Positions 7,660-14,471 of a DNA stretch of 64,000 nucleotides are shown piece by piece. This stretch comes from Staphylococcus piscifermentans (GTDB lineage Bacteria > Bacillota > Bacilli > Staphylococcales > Staphylococcaceae): contig NZ_LT906447.1 in assembly GCF_900186985.1 (NCBI RefSeq), positions 434,001-498,000 of the forward strand, read 5' to 3'. The first letter of the stretch is position 1. Each line of letters begins with the position of its first letter. The notes below the pieces were generated by a model. The model was not told where the DNA came from. It worked only from the letters and a program-made list of their open reading frames with translations, and did no database searches. The translations under genes were made by a program, and so were the position numbers.

Positions 7660-8803
7660 AAGAATCGGAATTATCGGCGGTGGTCCAGGTGGCTTAATGT
7701 TAGGGCTACTCTTGCAAAATCAAGGTTTAGATGTCCACATCTATGAAAAAGCAGATCGTAATGTCAACCGTTCTCGTGGCGGTTCATTAGATATTCACCA
7801 CGATACAGGACAATTACCTTTAGCAGAGGCAGGTTTACTCGACGCATTCAAAGCACTTGCCCGCTTTGAAGGTGAAGATACTAAAATCGTTGATAAATAC
7901 GGAAAATTATACTTTGAAGAAGATGCTGAAGGTGAAGGCGGACGCCCAGAAATCGATCGCGGTGAATTATGTGATTTAATTCAAAATAAAATCGATGCAG
8001 AGCGTATTCATTATGGTTATGAGTTTAACAATATGGAAACTTTAGATGATGGACGTGTTGAAGTTAATTTTACTAATAATGAGACAGAAATTTTTGATTT
8101 AGTCGTAGGTTCAGATGGTGCCTTTTCAAAAGTAAGACCGTTCCTCGCAGATACTGATTTAATATACACAGGTGTTTCATTTATCGAACTCAGCGTGCCT
8201 GATGTCCAAACAAAATATCCTGACCTAGCTGAATATAATAAAAATGGTAAAATGATGGGATTAGGCGGCGACCAATTGATTTTAGGTCAATTGAACGGAG
8301 ATGGACGTATTGTTGTTTACGTTGCTTATCAATTAGACCGAGATCAGTTAGATGAATACAAAGCGTTGAATAATGAAGAATTGAAAGCGCGGATATTAGA
8401 AGAGTATCAAGATTGGGACGAAGATTTGCTTAAATATATTCGCTACTCTGATGAAAATATCATGTTTCGTCGAATTTATCGTTTGCCAATCGGATTTCAA
8501 TGGCAACATCAGCAGAATATTACATTAATAGGGGATGCAGCACACCTCATGAGTCCTTTTGCCGGAGAAGGTGTGAACATGGCCATGTATGACGCGTATA
8601 TGTTAGCGCAAGCAATCGCCGCGTCAGACGGTAACTTGGATGAAGCTTTAAATGATTATGAACAGAAAATGTATGCAAGTTCTAAAGAACGTGCTCAAGA
8701 ATCACAAGATAATTTAGAACTATTCTTTAGAGAAGATGGTGCTGAAGTGATGGCGAACTTCTTTATAGAGGGGCAAGAAATGTTGGAAGAAGCGGACAAC
8801 TAA
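7649..8803 (+). CDS. FAD-dependent monooxygenase, TetX-like
   Basis: 384 aa from the ATG at 7649, which overlaps the padR stop by 11 bp. N-terminal FAD-binding Rossmann motif GIIGGGPGGLMLGLLL, then RGGSLDIHHDTGQ and the second FAD motif GDAAHLMSPFAGEGVNMAM (about residues 305-323). Overall layout and length match group A flavoprotein monooxygenases of the TetX type, which hydroxylate aromatic or polycyclic compounds with NADPH and O2. A tetracycline-inactivating role is not shown by sequence and is not claimed. The partner PadR regulator suggests a xenobiotic or phenolic inducer. Confidence 0.82.
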   Translation: MTNKRIGIIGGGPGGLMLGLLLQNQGLDVHIYEKADRNVNRSRGGSLDIHHDTGQLPLAEAGLLDAFKALARFEGEDTKIVDKYGKLYFEEDAEGEGGRPEIDRGELCDLIQNKIDAERIHYGYEFNNMETLDDGRVEVNFTNNETEIFDLVVGSDGAFSKVRPFLADTDLIYTGVSFIELSVPDVQTKYPDLAEYNKNGKMMGLGGDQLILGQLNGDGRIVVYVAYQLDRDQLDEYKALNNEELKARILEEYQDWDEDLLKYIRYSDENIMFRRIYRLPIGFQWQHQQNITLIGDAAHLMSPFAGEGVNMAMYDAYMLAQAIAASDGNLDEALNDYEQKMYASSKERAQESQDNLELFFREDGAEVMANFFIEGQEMLEEADN

Positions 8804-8899
8804 CAGTCCAATCAATAGAACACAATTAAATTTCAAGCATACCTCGCTTTGATTGAAAGCACTTGTTAATTTTGGTAAGATTTAATTGTAAATAAAGTA

Positions 8900-8929
8900 G
8901 GAGCTGAGACATTATTTTGTCCCAGCCCC
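8900..8929. repeat. Dispersed GAGACA...TGTCCC hairpin (copy 1)
   Basis: GAGCTGAGACA and TGTCCCAGCCCC form an imperfect hairpin. Similar elements lie at 21342, 21473, 23325, 37882, 54116 and 59328 in this window. Confidence 0.55.
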
Positions 8930-8979
8930 AGAGCACAGACTCGCAATCTGAAATTGTGAATACCTCAATATGAGTGTAC

Positions 8980-9016
8980 AAAGACTAGTTATGTGGTAGC
9001 ATAGCTAGTCTTTTTT
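8980..9016 (+). terminator. Terminator overlapping the end of a small toxin-like gene
   Basis: AAAGACTAGTTATG (8980-8993) pairs with CATAGCTAGTCTTT (9000-9013) with one wobble; TTTTTT ends at 9016. The T-run favours a plus-strand transcript. That transcript would overlap the last codons of the minus-strand peptide gene at 9005-9118, the geometry of a convergent antitoxin RNA. Confidence 0.65.
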
Positions 9017-9118
9017 ATTGCTATCCTTGCTGATTAAAAACTTAATCGCTGTTGCGAGTAATGTCACTTGAACAATCGAAGAAAAATTAATCGTGAGTTC
9101 ATGGATAATAATGTCCAT
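9005..9118 (-). CDS. Small hydrophobic peptide, probable type I toxin (SprG/Hol_Tox-like)
   Basis: 37 aa from the ATG at 9118: a short N-terminus, one hydrophobic segment (roughly FSSIVQVTLLATAIKFLI) and a charged tail SKDSNKKD. A Shine-Dalgarno GAGGTG lies 6 nt upstream. It can pair with ACCTCAC upstream in the leader (arms 9126-9132 and 9154-9160), which would hide the ribosome-binding site. Size, single membrane span, Lys-rich tail, sequestered SD and an opposing terminator at the 3' end are the marks of type I toxins such as SprG or TxpA. Family identity is inferred from architecture. A longer reading to 9220 has no good start. Confidence 0.5.
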   Translation of the reverse strand: MDIIIHELTINFSSIVQVTLLATAIKFLISKDSNKKD

Positions 9119-9125
9119 CCATACC

Positions 9126-9160
9126 ACCTCACTTTCTTGCCGAATGAAGGAATGTGAGGT
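9126..9160 (-). promoter_or_regulatory. Leader hairpin sequestering the toxin ribosome-binding site
   Basis: On the minus strand ACCTCAC (9160-9154) pairs with GTGAGGT (9132-9126), which contains the Shine-Dalgarno of the peptide at 9005-9118. A 21-nt loop separates the arms. Confidence 0.55.
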
Positions 9161-9353
9161 ACTCACCTGCAATATACAGCCTGTTGGCTCATGAATTAAG
9201 TTTAGCATTTTGGATCTCAATTTTCAAAGAAAAACACGAACAAATGTTCTGTTTTTATTTTTGCACCCTTTCCTCATAAAAAAAATGATACTCTGTTATT
9301 AAGTTGAAATACAATATAAAAAATAAATGCGTGTTATTGAGGAGGTACTTTCT

Positions 9354-10079
9354 TTGGCGAGAAGAGAAAAAAATGCCGTTATAGCTGCGATTATTTATAT
9401 TGGGATTATGGCTGTCGGAATGATAACGCAACACTTTATCTTCCATTACAATTACACTGATCCAAACATGGCTAAGGTATTAATTTATTTTGAAATTATC
9501 ATGGCGATATTTACCTTTATAGTTTATACAAGAATGAAAGTGACGATTTTATCGCAAAAAGTACGTTTCACGAAATGGCTGATTCCGTTTATTATTATCA
9601 TTCTTACTACAGTTATTATGTTGGTAACGACGGGTGACTTCAGTAGTCGTACTTCTCTTATTTTTACAATCTTTATCATGACGATTTTTGTGGGATTTTC
9701 AGAAGAATTGATGTTTAGAGGAATTTTACTCAATGTATTATTGGAAAAGAGAACAGCTAAATTTGCTATTTTATTCAGTAGCGCTTTATTTGCATTGCTG
9801 CACTCAGTGAATGTACTAGGTGGAGCATCTTTAATTGCAACGATAATCCAACTATTTGCGACATTCTTGTTCGGTCTGGTCTTCAGTTGCTTAGCAGTGT
9901 TAATGAAAAATATTATCCCTTTGATGATATATCATTGTCTATGGGACTTTTCATTGCTGCCACAAAGTATCACACATGCGAATATCGGTTGGATTTCTTC
10001 AATCGCTATTCTAGTGGAATTAATTGTAGTTATCCCGCTCTTTATTTATACAGTTAAAAAATTTAAACACGCGAAATGA
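9354..10079 (+). CDS. CPBP-family intramembrane metalloprotease (CAAX-like)
   Basis: About 241 aa from TTG 9354, chosen because GAGGAGG (9339-9345) is 8 nt upstream; an in-frame ATG at 9327 has no ribosome-binding site. Seven or eight hydrophobic segments. Family motifs are visible: SEELMFRGIL (EExxxR), FALLHSVN and YHCLWDF, which carry the Glu and His zinc ligands of the Abi/CPBP fold. These membrane proteases cleave within or near the membrane; in Gram-positive bacteria they are linked to bacteriocin immunity or protein sorting. No bacteriocin gene is adjacent, so the substrate is unknown. Confidence 0.8.
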   Translation: MARREKNAVIAAIIYIGIMAVGMITQHFIFHYNYTDPNMAKVLIYFEIIMAIFTFIVYTRMKVTILSQKVRFTKWLIPFIIIILTTVIMLVTTGDFSSRTSLIFTIFIMTIFVGFSEELMFRGILLNVLLEKRTAKFAILFSSALFALLHSVNVLGGASLIATIIQLFATFLFGLVFSCLAVLMKNIIPLMIYHCLWDFSLLPQSITHANIGWISSIAILVELIVVIPLFIYTVKKFKHAK

Positions 10080-10091
10080 GCGATAAATGGA

Positions 10092-10123
10092 AAGTGAGGC
10101 ATGAATGAATGTCTCGCTTTTTT
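10092..10123 (+). terminator. Terminator after the CPBP gene
   Basis: AAGTGAGGCAT (10092-10102) pairs with ATGTCTCGCTT (10109-10119) with two wobbles, then a T-run. Confidence 0.7.
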
Positions 10124-10188
10124 AAGTTGTTACATAAAAAAGTGTGTGGTTGTATGGGGTGGAGTGAAGTTAGATAGGGCTAATAAAA

Positions 10189-10230
10189 TGGATATATTGG
10201 CCAAGGTGATGGGAAACATGTCCAATATAT
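10189..10230. repeat. ATATTGG...CCAATAT hairpin repeat, solitary copy
   Basis: ATATATTGG (10192-10200) and CCAATATAT (10222-10230) form a perfect 9-bp inverted repeat around CCAAGGTGATGGGAAACATG. The same element occurs in tandem at 18321-18390. Confidence 0.6.
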
Positions 10231-10284
10231 TTCCCACTCTTTATAAACTACGCTTAATATCGCGAAGCTCTGAATCGCCCTTCG

Positions 10285-10827
10285 TTATTTGGATGTATCT
10301 ACCGTTTGCAATAATTGGGCAACTTGATTCTCAATGGCTCCCTTATTTGAAACTTCATCTTGAATATAAAGCATTACCATTTGTACAATGCCTGCAGCAA
10401 AAAATTCTGAGAAAAGCTGTTCGTTTAAATGATGTGATTTCATAAATGTTGTACTTAATTTACCCGCTAGTTGGCGCATAATAAATTTTTGCAATTTCTG
10501 TTTGTATTCATCAGCATTTTTAATATCGAAAAGTCGTTTGAAAAATATTTGATGTTCTTCGAAAAAATTAAACCAGATTATCGTACCTTCTTCTAAACCT
10601 AAATCTTTCTTTGCTTCACATATTTCATCTAAGTGCTCAAAGTGTTTTTGAACAATTGCATCAAGCAGGTCATATTTATCTAGATAATGAAGATAAAAAG
10701 TTTTGCGTTCTATTTCAGCAGCTTCAGCTATTTTTTTAACAGTAATTTTCTCAAAGTCATTTTCATAAAATAAATCTAAAAAGGTTTTAGTAATATTACG
10801 CTGCGTTTTGATAACACGTTTATCCAT
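10285..10827 (-). CDS. TetR-family transcriptional regulator
   Basis: 180 aa from ATG 10827 (MDKRVIKTQRNITKTFLDLF); GAGGAG lies 10 nt upstream. An upstream in-frame ATG is itself part of that Shine-Dalgarno. N-terminal HTH: ITVKKIAEAAEIERKTFYLH, about residues 29-48. The C-terminal ligand/dimer domain is of the TetR_C_7/DhaS-like kind. It is divergent from the alpha/beta hydrolase gene at 10995, and two abutting palindromes sit in the shared promoter region. It therefore likely represses itself and the hydrolase. Confidence 0.82.
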   Translation of the reverse strand: MDKRVIKTQRNITKTFLDLFYENDFEKITVKKIAEAAEIERKTFYLHYLDKYDLLDAIVQKHFEHLDEICEAKKDLGLEEGTIIWFNFFEEHQIFFKRLFDIKNADEYKQKLQKFIMRQLAGKLSTTFMKSHHLNEQLFSEFFAAGIVQMVMLYIQDEVSNKGAIENQVAQLLQTVDTSK

Positions 10828-10868
10828 ATTGGAACATCTCCTCATTTAGAACCCGATATTCTAGATCT

Positions 10869-10891
10869 GTGTATTAATACACGAACGTTCG
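10869..10891. promoter_or_regulatory. Two abutting palindromes, probable TetR operator
   Basis: GTGTATTAATACAC (10869-10882) and CGAACGTTCG (10882-10891) are both perfect palindromes sharing one base, between the divergent TetR and hydrolase genes. Confidence 0.6.
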
Positions 10892-10994
10892 AGGGTATAA
10901 ATTGTATAAATGAAATTTCTTGATATATTTAAATTATACACACCTGAGTTATAAAACACTAGAGTGAATTAAAAATACGGAAGGGTGATTATTT

Positions 10995-11918
10995 TTGAAA
11001 GAACAATATGTAACTTTTAAAACAAGAGATGTGGAAACTGCAGGGATTTTAAGAACACCGGATAATGCGAAAGATAACGCGTTACCAACTATTGTAGTCA
11101 TGCACCCTATAAGTAGCGTAAAAGAACAAACTGCAAGCATTTATGCGAAACGATTAACTGAAGAAGGTTTCGCAACTTTAGCATTTGATGCGTCACACCA
11201 AGGTGAGATTGCTGCAGAACCAAAAAATATTGAAGTGCCTTATTACCGGGTAGATGATGCCAAAGCAGCTATTGACTATTTAAATACACTTGATATTGTA
11301 GATGACAAACGAATTGGTATTTTAGGTATTTGCGGAGGCGGCGGTTATGCAGTTAATGCCAGCTTAACTGACAAACGTATTAAAGCAGTTGGTTCTGTTG
11401 CAGGTGTCAATTTCGGAATGTTAGCACGAGAAGGAAATTTCATGCCAGATGCTGCATTGAAAACCTTGTATCAAGTTGCAGATCAACGCGAGGCAGAGGC
11501 TAAGGGTGCAGAACCAGCACTGATGCCGTATGCGCCTGACAGCGAAGCACAACGTAAAGAGCAAGGACTTGATGATATCGACATTAAAGAAGCGGTAGAT
11601 TACTATAGAACAGATCGCGGCTATCATGAAAATGTAACAAATCGATATCGTGTTATCAATCAAGCTGACATTATTGGTTTTGATGCTTATCATTTAGCTG
11701 ATAAATTGTTGGATCAACCGTTATATATTGTAGCAGGTGATATACCGGGTGCCTTTGGTTCTTATCGCTGTGCTTATAATTTATTTGATCAAGCATTAAG
11801 TAATAAAAAAACATTGAACATTGTCAAAGGTGTTTCTCACTATGACTTATATGATCAACCTAAAGCAGTAGACGAAGCTTTGAAAGGATTAGTTCCTTTC
11901 TATAAAAAATATTTATAA
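10995..11918 (+). CDS. Alpha/beta hydrolase (dienelactone-hydrolase-like)
   Basis: 307 aa, TTG start supported by AAGGGTG about 7 nt upstream. The alpha/beta-hydrolase core is visible: VVMHPISSVKEQ near the oxyanion region, the nucleophile elbow GICGGGGYA (Cys in place of Ser, as in dienelactone hydrolases) and a C-terminal His in KGVSHYDLYD. It is probably a cytoplasmic hydrolase of small esters or lactones; no substrate can be named. It is divergent from and probably controlled by the TetR at 10285, and ends at a shared bidirectional terminator. Confidence 0.78.
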   Translation: MKEQYVTFKTRDVETAGILRTPDNAKDNALPTIVVMHPISSVKEQTASIYAKRLTEEGFATLAFDASHQGEIAAEPKNIEVPYYRVDDAKAAIDYLNTLDIVDDKRIGILGICGGGGYAVNASLTDKRIKAVGSVAGVNFGMLAREGNFMPDAALKTLYQVADQREAEAKGAEPALMPYAPDSEAQRKEQGLDDIDIKEAVDYYRTDRGYHENVTNRYRVINQADIIGFDAYHLADKLLDQPLYIVAGDIPGAFGSYRCAYNLFDQALSNKKTLNIVKGVSHYDLYDQPKAVDEALKGLVPFYKKYL

Positions 11919-11961
11919 ACAATGTATCACTATTAAATCGATAGTTTCATAATAATTAAAG

Positions 11962-11997
11962 AACCCCTTATTGCGTCTTTTAACGCAATAAGGGGTT
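11962..11997. terminator. Bidirectional terminator between convergent genes
   Basis: AACCCCTTATTGCGT (11962-11976) pairs perfectly with ACGCAATAAGGGGTT (11983-11997), a 15-bp stem with a 6-nt loop between the convergent hydrolase and sulfurtransferase genes. Confidence 0.8.
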
Positions 11998-12008
11998 GAA
12001 TTATTTCA

Positions 12009-13130
12009 TCAGATAAATAAATTGTGGTTTGCATGTTCAGTGTCTCCGATATAAGTGCCGACACCTGCAAATTCAACTTCTGGTCGTAATTCTTCTTTTT
12101 TAATGCCCATCACATCCATGCTCATGGTGCAGGCAATCAGTTTAATATCGTTATCAATTGCTTTATCAATGAGAGTTGGAAGTGAATCCACGTTTTTTTG
12201 TTTCATAATCATTTTCATCATTAGTCGACCTAAGCCGAGCATATTCATTTTAGAAAGCGGCATATTTTCAGGACCGTTAGGCAGCATCATACCGAATAAT
12301 CGTTCAATACCTGTCTTTTTCACTTTACCTGAATGAGGGCGTTTTAAGGCATTTAAGCCCCAGAAAGTGCAGAAAATTGAAACGTCACGACCTGCAGCTC
12401 GAGCACCATTCGCAATAATAAAGGCTGCTAAGGCTTTGTCTAATTCACCGCTGAATAAGACGATAGTAGTGCCCTTTTCAGTATGCTGTACTGCTAAATC
12501 TTGCGGTTGCTGTGCGGATTTTTCAATAACTGCAGTAATTTCTTTATCATTTTGTTTCAAGTCTACTAAAGTATTACCAGTTTGTGCTGCCCAACTCTTA
12601 ATATCACTCGCGAAGCCTGGATCCGTAACCAGTACTTCAAGTTGTTCGCCTGGTTGCAGTTGTTTGAGCTCTTGATTGACATTCATTAAAGGACCTGGAC
12701 ATTGCATACCGCTGTAATTGACTTTCTTGCGGTCAGGTTTCAGTTCAGTGGCAGCAGTGTTTTCAGGATGCGGCTGCTCTTCAAAGGTTTCTTTTTCCGC
12801 AGGGGCAGTTTGGGATTGTTCTGCTTCTGCTCTGTCTTGAATAGCTTGGTAGCCGCCGTTTAAATTGACGACTGTGAAACCGCTGTCGCTCAGCATTTGG
12901 CTGGCTTGTTGGCTGCGTTTGCCGGCTTGGCAATAAATGTAGTAGGTCTTGCTTTGGTCGAGAGGGAATTTGGTGTTGAGTGATGAGAGTGGGTAAGACT
13001 GCGCGCCGTCGATATGGCCCGCTTCGTACTCCTCGGTTTCTCTCACATCTATTAGTTGGCCTTGGTGGCCCATTGCTTCTAAATCTTCATCTGTTAACTC
13101 AGTAATTTGCACGGTCTTGAATTGAACCAT
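12009..13130 (-). CDS. Rhodanese-TusA-DsrE three-domain sulfur carrier (CstA-like)
   Basis: 373 aa. Domains in order: rhodanese (about 8-100) with active C67 in YCQAGKRS; an acidic linker (about 101-132); TusA/SirA domain (about 135-205) with C144 in the CPGP motif; DsrE/F-like domain (about 220-373) with cysteines in FCTFWG and ACTMSMDVMG. All expected reactive cysteines are present, so persulfide could be passed along the chain. It resembles CstA of the staphylococcal cst sulfide-detoxification operon, but no cstR, cstB or sqr gene is adjacent. Start supported by AAAGGAGATG. Confidence 0.82.
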   Translation of the reverse strand: MVQFKTVQITELTDEDLEAMGHQGQLIDVRETEEYEAGHIDGAQSYPLSSLNTKFPLDQSKTYYIYCQAGKRSQQASQMLSDSGFTVVNLNGGYQAIQDRAEAEQSQTAPAEKETFEEQPHPENTAATELKPDRKKVNYSGMQCPGPLMNVNQELKQLQPGEQLEVLVTDPGFASDIKSWAAQTGNTLVDLKQNDKEITAVIEKSAQQPQDLAVQHTEKGTTIVLFSGELDKALAAFIIANGARAAGRDVSIFCTFWGLNALKRPHSGKVKKTGIERLFGMMLPNGPENMPLSKMNMLGLGRLMMKMIMKQKNVDSLPTLIDKAIDNDIKLIACTMSMDVMGIKKEELRPEVEFAGVGTYIGDTEHANHNLFI

Positions 13131-13229
13131 GTGCCCATCTCCTTTGTGGATTGTTAATGTGATTGTACAAGGATTAGTGCGATAAATAAAATGAACTGCA
13201 TATGTTAGGCTAGAGATGAGGTGAGATGT

Positions 13230-13475
13230 ATGAGAAAAGGAAGTAAAATAGATTATTTTTTGGTCGGTATATTAATTATTTTGATGCTTATAAATATATT
13301 AGTTGTTTTTAAAGTTGTTTCTATTCCTAATGGTCTCATCAACTTGATGCTGACGTTCACTTTATTAGTTTGCACATTAATCACTTACCGCAACGGCTAC
13401 AAAAAAACTGCATATTTTATGATTTTCGTAACGTGTTTTAACTTAGTATTAAGCATTATTCAATTATTTAGTTGA
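13230..13475 (+). CDS. Small two- to three-span membrane protein
   Basis: 81 aa from ATG 13230 (GAGGTGA 5 nt upstream; an upstream GTG lies inside that site). Three hydrophobic stretches: FLVGILIILMLINILVVFKV, NLMLTFTLLVCTLI and YFMIFVTCFNLVLSII, with a basic YRNGYKK loop. No family recognised. The next gene encodes a protein of the same length and layout, so the two are probably a tandem duplication. Confidence 0.6.
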   Translation: MRKGSKIDYFLVGILIILMLINILVVFKVVSIPNGLINLMLTFTLLVCTLITYRNGYKKTAYFMIFVTCFNLVLSIIQLFS

Positions 13476-13546
13476 GCAACTATTCTTTAATACATATTAT
13501 GCGATATAATATAAGACAAATGAATAATTTAAATGAGGTGAAAAAA

Positions 13547-13792
13547 TTGAAAGTTGATAAGTTGTGGTTAACTTATTTAGGTATCGGCCTCATGATAGTG
13601 GCTATCATTTTAAATTTGCTATCGCTCTTTAATGTGATTGATTTAGCAAGTTGGGTCTCTTCTCTTATTAGTGCATTAGTTATTTTTAATCTGTATTTTC
13701 TGCTTTTCAAAGGAGATAAAAAATATGGTAAATTTTTCTTAATTGTTGGTTGTTTGATGATTGTTTTCGCTATTATTGAGTTCATAATATGA
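13547..13792 (+). CDS. Small membrane protein, paralogue of the preceding gene
   Basis: 81 aa from TTG 13547, chosen because GAGGTG (13535-13540) is 6 nt upstream; a longer reading to 13472 lacks a ribosome-binding site. Three hydrophobic segments with a basic loop (FKGDKKYGKFF) match the layout and length of the 13230-13475 product. A TATAAT at 13505-13510 could give it its own promoter. Function unknown. Confidence 0.6.
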   Translation: MKVDKLWLTYLGIGLMIVAIILNLLSLFNVIDLASWVSSLISALVIFNLYFLLFKGDKKYGKFFLIVGCLMIVFAIIEFII

Positions 13793-13853
13793 TAAACTAG
13801 GAATAATTATCTGAATTTTTCAGAGAGAATTTGAAGTAAAGGAATGTATAGAA

Positions 13854-14303
13854 TTGACTGAGTACAATAATGATTATGAGCATCTATTGTTCTATTTTGC
13901 ATACAAGACATTTATCAACACGGCGGATGAAATTATTGAGAAGAAAGGTATGAGCCGCCAACATCACCGCTTCTTATTCTTTATCGACAAAGTGCCGGGT
14001 ATTACAATTCGCGACCTATTGAAGAGTATGGAAATCTCGAAACAAGGCAGTCATCAGACCTTGCGCAAGCTGAAAGAGGAAGGACTCGTTGTGGAAAAGA
14101 AATCCAAAGAGGATGGCCGCGTGAAAGAGTTGTTCGTTACGCAAAAAGGTCATGAATTAGTGACTGAAATCAACAAAGCGCAAAATGATTTATTGCAACA
14201 TATTAAAGCAAAAGTCGGCAATGACTGGAATGCCATGATGGAAGAAATGGCCAGTTATCGACCAGGGTTCCAAGAAGTGAAATATTTAAAAGGTGAAGAG
14301 TAG
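13854..14303 (+). CDS. MarR-family transcriptional regulator
   Basis: 149 aa, TTG start with AAAGGA about 10 nt upstream. Winged helix at about 45-110: HHRFLFFIDKVPGITIRDLL, SKQGSHQTLRKLKEEGLVV and the wing SKEDGRVKELFVT. Its target is not evident; the keto-acid decarboxylase 170 bp downstream is separated by a terminator, so control would be from a distinct operator. Confidence 0.82.
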   Translation: MTEYNNDYEHLLFYFAYKTFINTADEIIEKKGMSRQHHRFLFFIDKVPGITIRDLLKSMEISKQGSHQTLRKLKEEGLVVEKKSKEDGRVKELFVTQKGHELVTEINKAQNDLLQHIKAKVGNDWNAMMEEMASYRPGFQEVKYLKGEE

Positions 14304-14335
14304 CAGACAAGCAGGCAGCGTTGTCTGCTTTTTTT
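14302..14335 (+). terminator. Terminator after the MarR gene
   Basis: AGCAGACAA (14302-14310) pairs with TTGTCTGCT (14321-14329), followed by seven T. Confidence 0.88.
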
Positions 14336-14417
14336 GATGGGGGCCCTCTTTAGCTTCGACCTTCTTTCTAAATCTTTCTTTCGCACATATAAGTCAATAT
14401 AATTGACCTAATTCTAT

Positions 14418-14431
14418 TGGAAGCGTTATCC
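14418..14431 (+). promoter_or_regulatory. cre-like site upstream of the keto-acid decarboxylase
   Basis: TGGAAGCGTTATCC matches the CcpA site consensus at 12 of 14 positions and lies 41 bp before the decarboxylase start. Confidence 0.4.
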
Positions 14432-14471
14432 TAGAATTGTATTAGAAATAGAGACAAAGGTGGAATGAATA

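Noticed and set aside
7649-8803. Tetracycline-resistance gene tet(X)
   Set aside because: The layout is TetX-like, but flavin monooxygenases of this type have many substrates and no resistance can be read from sequence.
9255-9446. Minus-strand open frame of 63 codons upstream of the small toxin
   Set aside because: It overlaps the CPBP gene start and lacks a ribosome-binding site and recognisable features.
10101-10445. Plus-strand open frame of 114 codons
   Set aside because: It is antisense to the well-supported TetR gene, crosses a terminator and a hairpin repeat, and has no family features.
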